This document shows, in pieces, positions 36,140 to 44,333 of a DNA stretch of 64,000 bases. Under the pieces are notes generated by a model. That model saw only the letters and a program-made list of their open reading frames with translations, was not told the origin of the DNA and searched no databases. The position numbers and the translations under genes were made by a program. The DNA is from Parvibaculum sp039973015 (lineage in GTDB: Bacteria; Pseudomonadota; Alphaproteobacteria; Parvibaculales; Parvibaculaceae), in contig NZ_JBDWLT010000002.1 of assembly GCF_039973015.1 (NCBI RefSeq), forward strand, positions 62,001 to 126,000. The letters run 5' to 3'. Within the stretch, counting starts at the first letter, position 1. Each line of letters begins with the position of its first letter.

Positions 36140-36414
36140 GCCCATACGCTTGGGAACGATGAATATGCTTGGCTGATCTGCCTCATAGACATCCGCAGGC
36201 AAAACGTTGACTAATAAGCGTTGGGTTGAAATTGATCAGGTGCGGGACCTTGATGATCGGCGCGGAGTTGGTTTTTTCATGGCTCGCCCGGATAAGCCTT
36301 GTTGCGGCAAATTAACCTAGAAGTCCGCTAAAGAATGAGATTTGGTTTGCGTAGCGTTAGATTTTAATGTGATTGCTTCGTTCGCCAATTGCAGATTCCG
36401 TGGGGCGGAAAGCG

Positions 36415-37845
36415 ATGATCTATCCTGTGATACTTTCGGGCGGCGTCGGGTCGCGGCTTTGGCCTACCTCGCGCGCGCTTTACCCGAAGCAACTGCTGCC
36501 TCTCGTCTCCGAAAAAGCCATGCTGCTCGAGACGGCCATTCGCGTCGTGGGTAAAGACTTCGCCGCCCCCCTCATCGTCTCGAACGACGAGCACCGGTTC
36601 ATCATCGCGCAACAGATGCAGGAAGCGGGCATTACGCCGCTCGCTCATATCCTGGAACCGGTGGGCCGCAATACGGCGCCTGCGGCTGCTGCCGCTGCGG
36701 CCTTCGTCCAGGCGCGGGACCCCCGGGGACTACTGCTGATCCTTCCGGCCGATCACCACATCGCGAATGTAGATGCCTTCCACGCTGCCATTGTGCGGGG
36801 CGCCGAACTCGCCAATGCGGGCAAGCTCGTTACATTCGGTGTGCTGCCGACGGGCCCCGAAACAGGCTATGGCTATATCAAACGGGGCGAGGCGCTTCCC
36901 GGTGGGGATGCCTATGCGGTGGAATGTTTCGTCGAGAAGCCGGATGTCGATACGGCGCGCCAGTATCTCTACGATGGCGGTTATGACTGGAATGCCGGCA
37001 TATTCATGTTCCGAGTAGACACCATCATCGAGGAAATGCGCGCGCGTTGCCCGGAGATTGCGGCCTGTGCCGCCGAAGCGGTCGTCAAGGGGACGCGCGA
37101 TCTCGATTTTCTCCGGCTCGAGCAGGCCTCCTTTTCCGCGTGTCCTTCGGACTCCATCGACTACGCCGTGATGGAACACACGTCTTCGGCAGCGGTCGTG
37201 CCCGTCGACATGGGTTGGAGCGATATCGGTTCGTGGTCGGCGCTCTGGGAGATCGGCGAGAAGGACGAGACGGGAAATGTCGTCAGCGGCGATGTGATCC
37301 TTGAGGATACAAAAAACTGCTTCGTGCGATCCGAGGCAGGCCTTACCGCAACGATCGGCGTTGAGAACCTCGTTATCGTGGACACAGGCGACGTTCTGCT
37401 CGTTGCCTCGCGTGATCGCGTACAGGATGTGAAGAAGATCGTCGAGCGTGTGGCTGCCGCAGGACGCACCGAGCACCATGCGCATAAGCGCGTTCATCGG
37501 CCCTGGGGCTACTATGAGTCCATCAACGAAGGTGAGCGCCATCAGGTGAAACACTTGCTCGTCTATCCGGGCGCATCGCTTTCGCTTCAGATGCATCATC
37601 ACCGGGCCGAGCACTGGGTGGTGGTGCGAGGCCGCGCCGAAGTCACCGTGGGCAAGGAGTGCCGGATTCTCGAGGAAAACGAGTCCGTCTATATCCCGAT
37701 TGAGACGACACACCGCCTCTCGAACCCAGGGGGCGAGCCGCTCAGTATTATCGAGGTGCAGTCGGGCTCCTATCTAGGCGAGGACGATATCGTGCGTTTT
37801 GACGACGTCTACGGCCGCGAGGTGAAGAAGCCTGCGGCAGAATAA
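36415..37845 (+). CDS. manC: Mannose-1-phosphate guanylyltransferase / mannose-6-phosphate isomerase
   Basis: The 476-residue type II enzyme has the pyrophosphorylase signature SGGVGSRLWPTSRALYPKQ, GRNTAPAAAAAA, FVEKPD near residue 175, and a C-terminal cupin isomerase domain (RPWGYYESINEGERHQVKH) from about residue 360. It makes GDP-mannose for gmd. ATG 36415 follows GGAAAG; a start at 36373 is less likely. Confidence 0.95.
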   Translation: MIYPVILSGGVGSRLWPTSRALYPKQLLPLVSEKAMLLETAIRVVGKDFAAPLIVSNDEHRFIIAQQMQEAGITPLAHILEPVGRNTAPAAAAAAAFVQARDPRGLLLILPADHHIANVDAFHAAIVRGAELANAGKLVTFGVLPTGPETGYGYIKRGEALPGGDAYAVECFVEKPDVDTARQYLYDGGYDWNAGIFMFRVDTIIEEMRARCPEIAACAAEAVVKGTRDLDFLRLEQASFSACPSDSIDYAVMEHTSSAAVVPVDMGWSDIGSWSALWEIGEKDETGNVVSGDVILEDTKNCFVRSEAGLTATIGVENLVIVDTGDVLLVASRDRVQDVKKIVERVAAAGRTEHHAHKRVHRPWGYYESINEGERHQVKHLLVYPGASLSLQMHHHRAEHWVVVRGRAEVTVGKECRILEENESVYIPIETTHRLSNPGGEPLSIIEVQSGSYLGEDDIVRFDDVYGREVKKPAAE

Positions 37846-37945
37846 TGTTTCTCTCGACCGGATTCATGTGTGCTCCACCGGAAATCACCCGCATTCAGGA
37901 TTCGACTGTCAACGCCGGGGCAGAGGGGCCGTTCTAAGGTGTTCC

Positions 37946-38329
37946 ATGTTCATTCTGCAATTTCCCCTTTTCCGGTCTCTTGCTGTGCTCGTGGCGGTCA
38001 CCCTCTATCTTCTTATCCTCTTCGGATCCGTATCGACCGAGCTGGGGCCTCCGAACCTCTTCTCCCATTTTGATAAATTCGTGCACATGACTGCTTGGGC
38101 GATCCTGGCGGCTGTGTCCGTGCTTGCCTTGCGCCACAGACAGGCCTGCCTCATCGGCGCGGTGCTCCTTTTTGTAAGCAGTGGCGCCGTGGAGCTGGTA
38201 CAGGCCTACATACCCGGCAGGACAGCGTCATACGGAGACCTACTCGCCAACGCGCTCGGAATTTTTCTGGGTGGCTTTTTGGCTTGGTCCTATATTTGGC
38301 AACGGCTAACGACGCACACACAGGCTTAG
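37946..38329 (+). CDS. VanZ-like small membrane protein
   Basis: The 127-residue protein has four hydrophobic segments and the VanZ-family pattern HFDKFVHMTAWAILA, then VELVQAYIPGRTASYGDLLANALGIFLG. VanZ-like proteins are common beside polysaccharide loci; biochemical function is unknown. It starts 100 bases after manC at ATG 37946 and is the last plus-strand gene of the sugar cluster. Confidence 0.82.
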   Translation: MFILQFPLFRSLAVLVAVTLYLLILFGSVSTELGPPNLFSHFDKFVHMTAWAILAAVSVLALRHRQACLIGAVLLFVSSGAVELVQAYIPGRTASYGDLLANALGIFLGGFLAWSYIWQRLTTHTQA

Positions 38330-38521
38330 TGTGATTGCCAAAAAACCTCGATAACTGGCGCGGCGTAGCCGTCTGTGGTGCACATCTCATCTGGTCGTTT
38401 TGCAGGGTAGGGTCCCTTTCGAGGGTCTCATTTTCTACTGACGTCTCGTCCGACGTCGAGTGCTAAAGCCGGAAAGTTGGTGGCCTTGTTGGTGTGCTGA
38501 CATGCGATCAAATATTACGGT

Positions 38522-39364
38522 CTAGTCCGCCGGGATGCGATCGGAAAGACGGACCGGGTTGTTGCCATTGACTGGTGCTGGCGCGCGATTCCCGGAGGCG
38601 TCTGAGAGTCGCTTCAATTTTGTTTGATAAAGGGCGGTCAGTATTTCCGAATAATGTCGCTCGCCGGTATCGCGCAGATTGGGCTTCTGCAGAGAAAGGC
38701 GTGCTAGGAACCGCCTGTTGTTTGCGTACAAACCCTCCAGCACGGCGGGATCGGTGGTCTGGTCGATTGCGCGGCGGAGGCTCGAGCAACCCAGGACCGG
38801 GCTTGAATAGGCTCCAATGGCCTCGCCGTTGGCACTCCTCACGATCCAGGGTGCGACTGGTCTCGCTTGGGCGTGGCTGTTCGTTGGCTTCGCTGCACTT
38901 TCGCTGGCCGGCTTGCCGTTGGCCTCAGAACGAGCCTTCGTTCGGGGCAGGCTGTCATAGAGCGTTAGCCCGAAGGGCGTCCCCAATGTCGCCAGAGCTC
39001 GTTTTGTAGCATCGGTTTCGGCGGCTTTCAGTGCTTGTCCATGCGCTTCTCCCAAGTGCGCCCCCAGCCCGTGGCCGACACCGCTTCCTTCGCGGACGAT
39101 TGTCTCGTCTTTCGTACGAATGCAAAGGCGAACACGTGCGGTATAGGTGCAGGCGGGTTTGCCATCGTAACGGCCCTGCCAAACGATTTGTGCGGTGAGC
39201 GTGACCCGATCCCAGTGCTCAGGACCGAATATGTGATTGGCCTGCTGAATTACATACCAACCTTCCAAATAGGACAGGATGGTACCGTTCTCCTCCCTCG
39301 TTTTGATGGCATCGGAAGGTGGCGCCGTCTCTAGGGATTTTCTCTGCTTTAGGGTGAAGGCCAT
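38522..39364 (-). CDS. Rad52/22-family single-strand annealing protein
   Basis: The 280-residue protein has the Rad52 core with SYLEGWYVIQQANHIFGPEHWD near residue 30, CTYTARVRLCI, and GEAHGQALKAAETDATKRAL near 110. The polar C-terminus (about 155-280) is variable. Such proteins in bacteria are mostly phage- or element-borne recombinases. ATG 39364 follows AGGAG; the open frame extends to 39508 without support. It lies 20 bases downstream of the Gp157 gene, so they form one operon. Confidence 0.88.
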   Translation of the reverse strand: MAFTLKQRKSLETAPPSDAIKTREENGTILSYLEGWYVIQQANHIFGPEHWDRVTLTAQIVWQGRYDGKPACTYTARVRLCIRTKDETIVREGSGVGHGLGAHLGEAHGQALKAAETDATKRALATLGTPFGLTLYDSLPRTKARSEANGKPASESAAKPTNSHAQARPVAPWIVRSANGEAIGAYSSPVLGCSSLRRAIDQTTDPAVLEGLYANNRRFLARLSLQKPNLRDTGERHYSEILTALYQTKLKRLSDASGNRAPAPVNGNNPVRLSDRIPAD

Positions 39365-39384
39365 CGGGTTTCTCCTTTTTGGCT

Positions 39385-39981
39385 TTACGCGATCCGGATG
39401 CTGATTGAGGGCTTCGGGGAGCCGAGAGTCGCGCCGTCGACGCGCGACCCCGCCTTCAGCGCCTCGCCGAGCGTGGCGCGGTCGAGCTTTGGCGGTTGCG
39501 GTTTCCAATAGTCTGAAGGGATCCGCGTTTCGTCCTCGATGACGACGCCGGGAGGTGAGCTTCTCAGCGATACGGTAAAATCGGGCTCGGTAATCCGTTT
39601 GATGTCGGCACGGGACATCACATCTGCGACTAGCCGCCGCTTGCGTTCGGCACGGTCCTGAAACCGGTCCAAGCGCGCCTTGAGGGCCTCCAAGCGCGAC
39701 TTTAGCCCGATGATCAGACTCAGGTCCTCCTCTCGCGACCGAAGGATGGTGGCAAGTGCCTCATTGAGCCCCGTCTCGCCTTCCAGCGTGTCCGATAGCG
39801 TTTCGTCATCGAGATCCGGAAAATCGGCCAGAAGTCGCTCTTTCAAGAAGGTATGGGCATGAAATTCGGCCGCTAGGGCGGGAGGAAGCGGTGCGTGTTC
39901 GTTGTTGGCGGGGCCCGCGTTAGGTGCCTCGGTGATTGGGACGTCCGGTGTCACTGGTAGCGAAATATCTGTTTGGCTCAT
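39385..39981 (-). CDS. Siphovirus Gp157-like protein
   Basis: The 198-residue protein has a coiled-coil middle (LEALKARLDRFQDRAERKRR) followed by the Gp157 C-terminus (EPDFTVSLRSSPPGVVIEDE and IPSDYWKPQPPKLDRATLGE). Gp157 is found in phages next to single-strand annealing or SSB-type recombination genes and its role is not established. The first 60 residues are acidic and unlike typical members. It is divergent from the HTH gene at 40082. Confidence 0.85.
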   Translation of the reverse strand: MSQTDISLPVTPDVPITEAPNAGPANNEHAPLPPALAAEFHAHTFLKERLLADFPDLDDETLSDTLEGETGLNEALATILRSREEDLSLIIGLKSRLEALKARLDRFQDRAERKRRLVADVMSRADIKRITEPDFTVSLRSSPPGVVIEDETRIPSDYWKPQPPKLDRATLGEALKAGSRVDGATLGSPKPSISIRIA

Positions 39982-39987
39982 GGTTTT

Positions 39988-40077
39988 GACCCCTTTTTAT
40001 TCAGTTTCGAATGGAAATGTGCCATCCTGTCCAAAAGAGTCAACTCAAAACAACTCGTTTTCGATTTAAAAAGGGTC
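39988..40077. promoter_or_regulatory. Divergent control region between gp157-rad52 and the HTH gene
   Basis: Matching inverted arms GACCC(C)TTTTTA at 39988-39999 and TAAAAAGGGTC at 40067-40077 lie just upstream of the two divergent start codons. Each doubles as an AAAGGG-type ribosome-binding region. The arrangement suits autoregulation by the HTH protein at 40082, but a shared ribosome-binding sequence alone could explain it. Confidence 0.4.
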
Positions 40078-40081
40078 GTTC

Positions 40082-40324
40082 ATGATATATTCCGCTCAGA
40101 TTCGCGCGGCCCGGGGCCTTCTCGATTGGTCCCGCGATGAACTGGTCGACGCAAGTGGCCTTAGCCGATCGACCCTGCAGCGCATGGAGCGTGGTGACGG
40201 GATCGCGACGGGGCATGCAAGCAATCTCTGGCAAGTGCAGCAGGTGCTGGAGGCGGCCGGCATCATCTTTCTGCCTGCGGATCAATCCGGGGGTCCGGGA
40301 GTCCGCGTCAGAACGACCTCATAA
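40082..40324 (+). CDS. XRE-family helix-turn-helix regulator
   Basis: This 80-residue protein begins IYSAQIRAARGLLDWSRDEL, with the recognition segment ASGLSRSTLQRMERGDG near residues 25-42 and VLEAAGIIFLPAD downstream. This is the single-domain Cro/CI-like type common in alphaproteobacteria. It is divergent from gp157-rad52 with 100 bases between start codons. Confidence 0.88.
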   Translation: MIYSAQIRAARGLLDWSRDELVDASGLSRSTLQRMERGDGIATGHASNLWQVQQVLEAAGIIFLPADQSGGPGVRVRTTS

Positions 40325-40755
40325 AACTTGTCCCCGATATCCCCGTCATTCTTCATCCAACCAGAAGAAGAGAAATCTGGTTGCTGTTGTGGTGGTGCAG
40401 GGAGTTGCGGGGACAGAAGAACATTCGCTGGTTGACAGGGGTCCCAAAAGGGAGCGCCGCGCCCGGTTTCACGGGAGTAAAGCGAGGGGCCGGGTGGCAG
40501 GTCGCCGGTTGGGACCAAACTGCTTTTCAGTGGAGAACTCTGCAAGTTAATCTGTTTTGCAGAGGGGACCTTTCGCCCGGCTTTCGCTTCGACGCCAATG
40601 GAGACCGGTTCTTATTTTCCAGAGACGGCTTCACATGTGGCTGTTTTTAGAATGATCTGTCGCTGGGTCCGGCTCTATCGGAGAGATCGTTTTTTTGGGC
40701 GACCTTAACAGACCCGATCCCGTGATTAGACGGCATCTTTTGGAGGGGATGGCAA
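40325..40755. other. Region without a confidently supported gene
   Basis: It holds a small inverted repeat (AACCAGA and TCTGGTT near 40358-40383) and a plus-strand open frame 40381-40650 of 89 codons. That frame has no recognisable domain and no convincing ribosome-binding site. Nothing else is seen apart from the GGAGG before the thermonuclease start. Confidence 0.4.
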
Positions 40756-41266
40756 GTGGCCAGAAGAAGACGCGCTGGCTGGCGGATTGCTGCGAAATTA
40801 CCGCAGGTCGTGATCGCCACAGTGCTTTTGCTTCTTTTCGTATATTTCGGCATTTCGTCTTTTGCGGAGTGGCCCGCAAACGTCACCGTCCCCTCGGCCG
40901 GCTCCTCATCCGTCGTCCTTGGCGAGGCTTACGTGATCGATGGAGACACGCTTCGGATCAAAGGTACCAAAGTAAGGCTGTCTGGCGTTGCGGCGCCTGA
41001 AAGCCATGAACCTGGGGGGGGCGGTGGCTACGCGCTTTATGCAGCGAAACCTCAATGGGCGCGAACTGCGTTGCGAGCTCAGCGGGCAGACGAGTTATGA
41101 TCGGCAAGTCGGCCGATGCTATCTCGATGGAAGCGACGTCGCGCAGATGCTGATTTCCGAAGGGCTCGCCCGGGACTGCCCGCGCTACTCCGGCGGGCGG
41201 TATGCGCGGTTTGAACAGCCCAACGCTCTCTCTCTCCCAATGCCTGTTTATTGCCAGCCAAGGTAG
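40756..41266 (+). pseudogene. Thermonuclease (SNase-like) gene frameshifted in a G8 tract
   Basis: The first frame gives an N-terminal membrane anchor (QVVIATVLLLLFVYFGISS) and the SNase start YVIDGDTLRIKGTKVRLSGV to APESHEP. At eight consecutive Gs (41014-41021) the family sequence passes to another frame: AVATRFMQRNLNGRELRCEL, then YDRQVGRCYLDGSDVAQMLI. One G fewer would restore a single 170-residue protein. Catalytic-region residues are present across the two frames. It could be a real mutation, a phase-variable tract or a sequencing error. Confidence 0.8.
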
Positions 41267-41279
41267 GAGCTCGCGCGTT

Positions 41280-41453
41280 ATGGTCGGACTTCTCTACCTT
41301 ACTTTCGCGGGATTTCTCATCTCCGCAATGGGGGCTTTGGCTTTTCCCGCATTTCCGCGGACGGGAAGGGCGACCTTGCTTGCGGGTGCCACGATTCTTC
41401 TCATGGCATTGGTTGCGGCATTTTTGGATTTGCTTTGGGACAAGATCGGCTAA
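41280..41453 (+). CDS. Small two-helix membrane protein, unknown function
   Basis: The 57-residue protein consists of two hydrophobic segments (LLYLTFAGFLISAMGALAF and ATLLAGATILLMALVAAFLD) joined by a short basic loop. It lies 13 bases after the thermonuclease frame ends, in the same direction. An in-frame start at 41202 lies inside the thermonuclease gene. No family recognised. Confidence 0.5.
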   Translation: MVGLLYLTFAGFLISAMGALAFPAFPRTGRATLLAGATILLMALVAAFLDLLWDKIG

Positions 41454-41518
41454 CACCGTCCTGGGCCGGACGGCCTTCTCTTGCGCCGGCACGAGTTTCT
41501 CGCGATTGCGGTTTTTGC

Positions 41519-41740
41519 CTATTTGCGCTTCGGTGCGTTCTCGAGAAGAGTACCCGGGCTTACCCCCAATGCCTTTGCGATCTTCTCAAGAATTGTAACT
41601 GTCGGGTTGCGCACACCTCGCTCGATGCCGCTTACATAGGTGCGATGAAGGCCGCATTCGAAAGCAAACTCCTCCTGCGACCAGCCTTTGTCGCGTCTTA
41701 ATCGTTGGACGTTGAGTCCGAGTCGCCGCCTGATTTCCAT
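41519..41740 (-). CDS. Small XRE-family regulator resembling restriction-modification C proteins
   Basis: The 73-residue protein is a single HTH domain: GLNVQRLRRDKGWSQEEFAF, HRTYVSGIERGVRNPTVTIL, then KIAKALGVSPGTLL. This is the layout of controller (C) proteins and related small regulators. ATG 41740 is preferred over 41764. A GACT...AGTC element 32-49 bases upstream (41772-41789) is a plausible operator, and a second lies before the lipoprotein gene. No restriction-modification genes are next to it. Confidence 0.85.
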   Translation of the reverse strand: MEIRRRLGLNVQRLRRDKGWSQEEFAFECGLHRTYVSGIERGVRNPTVTILEKIAKALGVSPGTLLENAPKRK

Positions 41741-41771
41741 GAGGACAATCGGAGGCCTGTGCATACGATTA

Positions 41772-41794
41772 GACTACAGCCTATAAGTCACATT
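41772..41794. promoter_or_regulatory. Candidate C-box-like operator, copy 1
   Basis: The element GACTACAGCCTATAAGTC is followed by ACATT. The 21-base portion 41774-41794 recurs at 42357-42377 with one mismatch. It is upstream of the XRE gene at 41740, so autoregulation is the simplest reading. Confidence 0.5.
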
Positions 41795-41945
41795 ATGCTT
41801 TTGCTGGTTTTGCCAGGTGCGAGAAGGCTTGCGTCGGTCCTGAGCGTGATCGGACGTTCTACTTTCGACTGGACTTCTTGCTCATGCGAAGCGGTACTAA
41901 CGGTGCCCCGATGGGTGAGTATGTCTAAGGTCAGGGAAGTACGCT

Positions 41946-42176
41946 GTGGAAGAAGAAAAGCGAGATCTTCTGAATCGGCTCTTTGCCGTTGCGAGTGATG
42001 TTCTGGAGCGCGCGCACGAGGCGGCAATGACGGGGCAGGCACCTGACCTGGACGACAAGACAGCATCTCTTTGCGGGCGGCAGCTTGCGAGAGCGGCGGA
42101 GGACATCGGCGCTGTTGCAGATACTATCCGGCAGCTTGTAAAGCCGCAGAATGAGATCCCGTCTTCAGAGCAATAG
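41946..42176 (+). CDS. Small acidic helical protein, unknown function
   Basis: The 76-residue frame starts with a GTG preceded by GGGAAG. It encodes an amphipathic helical protein (KRDLLNRLFAVASDVLERAH, then RQLARAAEDIGAVADTIRQL). The composition looks coding and codon use matches neighbours, but no family is recognised. It lies between the two copies of the C-box-like repeat. Confidence 0.5.
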   Translation: MEEEKRDLLNRLFAVASDVLERAHEAAMTGQAPDLDDKTASLCGRQLARAAEDIGAVADTIRQLVKPQNEIPSSEQ

Positions 42177-42491
42177 AGACCAATAAATCGACCTGATGCT
42201 GCCTCCAGAGCCGTCGCTCTTCTGACGCGAATCTCATGCTGCGCCTGACTACACCGGACAGAAAAACCACTATCGAGACGCGTGGCGCCTGCGTGTTGCC
42301 AGGTATCTGGCGTGCCGGGCGTTGGTCCTTCTCTTGTCTTTCTGAACACTAATCATCTACAGACTATAAGTCACATTTTTCTGGACTTGCCGCCAATGCT
42401 GAGCGTCAATGCCCTGGAAACATGCGTAGTGCTGCCTTGGGTGGCCAAGGCGCAGAAAGGGATGATCAGGCCCAAGGAAAGGCAAGGAGGG
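42177..42491. other. Leader region of the lipoprotein-PH operon
   Basis: No gene is supported. It contains the second copy of the C-box-like repeat (42357-42377) and, at its end, a GGAGG ribosome-binding site before ATG 42492. A promoter for the lipoprotein-PH gene pair should lie here. Confidence 0.4.
42357..42377. promoter_or_regulatory. Candidate C-box-like operator, copy 2
   Basis: CTACAGACTATAAGTCACATT matches copy 1 at 20 of 21 positions. It contains GACTATAAGTC (GACTTATAGTC on the other strand), the core sequence known for controller-protein C-boxes. It is about 115 bases upstream of the lipoprotein start. Confidence 0.55.
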
Positions 42492-42893
42492 ATGATATTG
42501 AGCAGGCTCTTAATTCTGATGGCGGCATGTCTGATGTTGTTGTCTTGCGGTACGCCGCCGACGGCGGAGCAACTGAGGAACGCGGATCACGGGGCACCGC
42601 CGGGACCGGGGCACCAGCAGGTGATCAAGGACTGGTACGCCGAGCGCCTTATCGATCCGACGAGCCCGCTCTACACCTTCGGGACGCCGGTCAGGGGGTA
42701 TACGCAGGAGAACCCAATCTACGGCAGCAAGCTCGAGTTCGGCTGGATCGTCTGTGGGACAGTGAACGCCAAGAACCGCATGGGCGGCTATACGGGCCGC
42801 GAGACCTTCTTCACCCTCTTCAAGAATGACGAGCTTCGCTTCATCTACACAGGCTCCACCGCGGCGGATGCCTGTGCCAGGGCAGGGGCCTGA
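42492..42893 (+). CDS. Small lipoprotein, unknown function
   Basis: The 133-residue precursor has a signal peptide with lipobox LMLLSC near residue 20, so it should be lipidated and held at the membrane. The mature part (PTAEQLRNADHGAPPGPGHQ, then LEFGWIVCGTVNAKNRMGGY) resembles small hypothetical proteins of Hyphomicrobiales. GGAGG precedes the ATG. The PH-domain gene follows after three bases. Confidence 0.75.
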   Translation: MILSRLLILMAACLMLLSCGTPPTAEQLRNADHGAPPGPGHQQVIKDWYAERLIDPTSPLYTFGTPVRGYTQENPIYGSKLEFGWIVCGTVNAKNRMGGYTGRETFFTLFKNDELRFIYTGSTAADACARAGA

Positions 42894-42896
42894 GCC

Positions 42897-44333
42897 ATGG
42901 CGGGGATCGAGCATCTGATTGGGCCGGGCGAGGTTGTGGTCTACCGGGGGCGCTTCGGTGCGATGCGTGTTCTCTACGAGGCAATGGCAGTCGCGATCGG
43001 CCTCGGGGTGGGGGTGCTCACTGGGCCCGGCATCCTGCTCGCCATCTTGTTCCTAGGGGTTTGGCTCTATAGCGAGCGCGGGCTCCGGAGGATCGTCGTG
43101 ACGAACCAGCGGGTGATCCACAAGCAGGGCTGGATCAGGCCCCGGGTGGACGAGATCGCGCTCTCCCAGGTCGAGAGCATCAAGAACAACGGCCAGCGGA
43201 TCGTCATCATCGGAAGCGGCGGCACCAAGCTCAAGCTTCCCGCCTATATCGCCGATGAGACCGGGCTCGGCCGGGCCATCCGCCAGGGGCGGCTGGCCCC
43301 GCAGGGGGTAACGCCTCAGGGGGCCACATCACCAGGGATCACGCCTGTCCCCCTTTCGATGGCAGAGGTGGCCGGAGCGGCTGCGGGAACGCCCACGGCA
43401 ACTCCCATGGGCGACAGCTCTGCCGCTCAGGCTCATGCCTCACTGCAGGGGTCCTCTGACTCAGCACTTCAAGGGAGCGGGGCGGGGGCTAAGGTGGCGG
43501 CGGGAGCCACCGCCGCCGCAAGCCCCGGGAAGCCCCCGCTGTGGAAGCGGCCTGCCTTTGTCGTGATCGCCTGTCTTCTGGGGTGGCCCTTTCTGATCAT
43601 GCTCTTTGTGGCAGACGAGGGGGCGTCTGGCGGCGCAGGCGGTGAATCCGCAACGCCATCCGTGCAGCAAGCAGGTCTTGCGATGGCGGAGGCGGCAGCG
43701 GCAAGCGAGACGACACCCACCGGGGCGGAGGCGGCGCCTACTGATGATCAGGGTGCACTCCCTGAGGCCGTTCTCACGGTCACGGAAGCCGATGCACTCC
43801 CTTATGCGAGACGCTCGATTGTTGTTCGCCTCTCAGATGAGATCGATGAAGCGAGTATCATCGAGATCGGCAAGCTCCTGCAGGCCGAAGCACCTCGCTA
43901 CCGCAGCACCTATGTTGACTTCTACCTGCCGCAGATGGTCGAGGGAGCGGGTGCCTGGGCCTCGCTTCATCTCGAGCGCGGACAGCCGCCCGAGTTACTG
44001 GGGCTTAGAGACACCTCTGGCCTCGGCAAGGCCGCAGAAGCTGCCGGGAGCGGCGGCGACGTCATCGGCAAGTGGCGAGATGATCGGCCTTACGTCAAAA
44101 GCCTCATGGTGATCCGCGAGATGGGCGGCGGTGCCGTCCTCACCCGCACATTCGCCAATGGCGAGGTGATGGAGCAGCGCCTCACAGAACGGAAGGCAAG
44201 CGCAGGTCGGCGCTTTGACATCGTCACCGACGATGCCAACGACTTTGGCGAATATCTCCTCCTCCGCGCTGACGGCGCGCTCGCCTTCCACGACAATGAG
44301 GGGCTCATATTTATAGCGAGGAAGGCGGAGTGA
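42897..44333 (+). CDS. Membrane protein with bacterial PH (bPH2) domain and long C-terminal region
   Basis: Residues about 1-130 have GPGEVVVYRGRFGAMRVLYE, two hydrophobic segments and RRIVVTNQRVIHKQGWIRPR with IALSQVESIKNNGQRIVI, typical of bPH2 (DUF304). A low-complexity Ala/Gly/Thr linker (about 130-215) leads to a further membrane segment (AFVVIACLLGWPFLIMLFV) and a roughly 230-residue C-terminal part with no recognised domain. It is coupled to the preceding lipoprotein gene. Confidence 0.75.
   Translation: MAGIEHLIGPGEVVVYRGRFGAMRVLYEAMAVAIGLGVGVLTGPGILLAILFLGVWLYSERGLRRIVVTNQRVIHKQGWIRPRVDEIALSQVESIKNNGQRIVIIGSGGTKLKLPAYIADETGLGRAIRQGRLAPQGVTPQGATSPGITPVPLSMAEVAGAAAGTPTATPMGDSSAAQAHASLQGSSDSALQGSGAGAKVAAGATAAASPGKPPLWKRPAFVVIACLLGWPFLIMLFVADEGASGGAGGESATPSVQQAGLAMAEAAAASETTPTGAEAAPTDDQGALPEAVLTVTEADALPYARRSIVVRLSDEIDEASIIEIGKLLQAEAPRYRSTYVDFYLPQMVEGAGAWASLHLERGQPPELLGLRDTSGLGKAAEAAGSGGDVIGKWRDDRPYVKSLMVIREMGGGAVLTRTFANGEVMEQRLTERKASAGRRFDIVTDDANDFGEYLLLRADGALAFHDNEGLIFIARKAE

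Noticed and set aside
36207..36320. 37-codon plus-strand frame between the epimerase and manC genes (TTG start)
   Set aside because: The residues look somewhat coding (VEIDQVRDLDDRRGVGFF), but it is too short and unmatched to call; it could be a gene relic.
40381..40650. 89-codon plus-strand open frame between the HTH and thermonuclease genes
   Set aside because: It has no domain and no convincing ribosome-binding site; left as unassigned.
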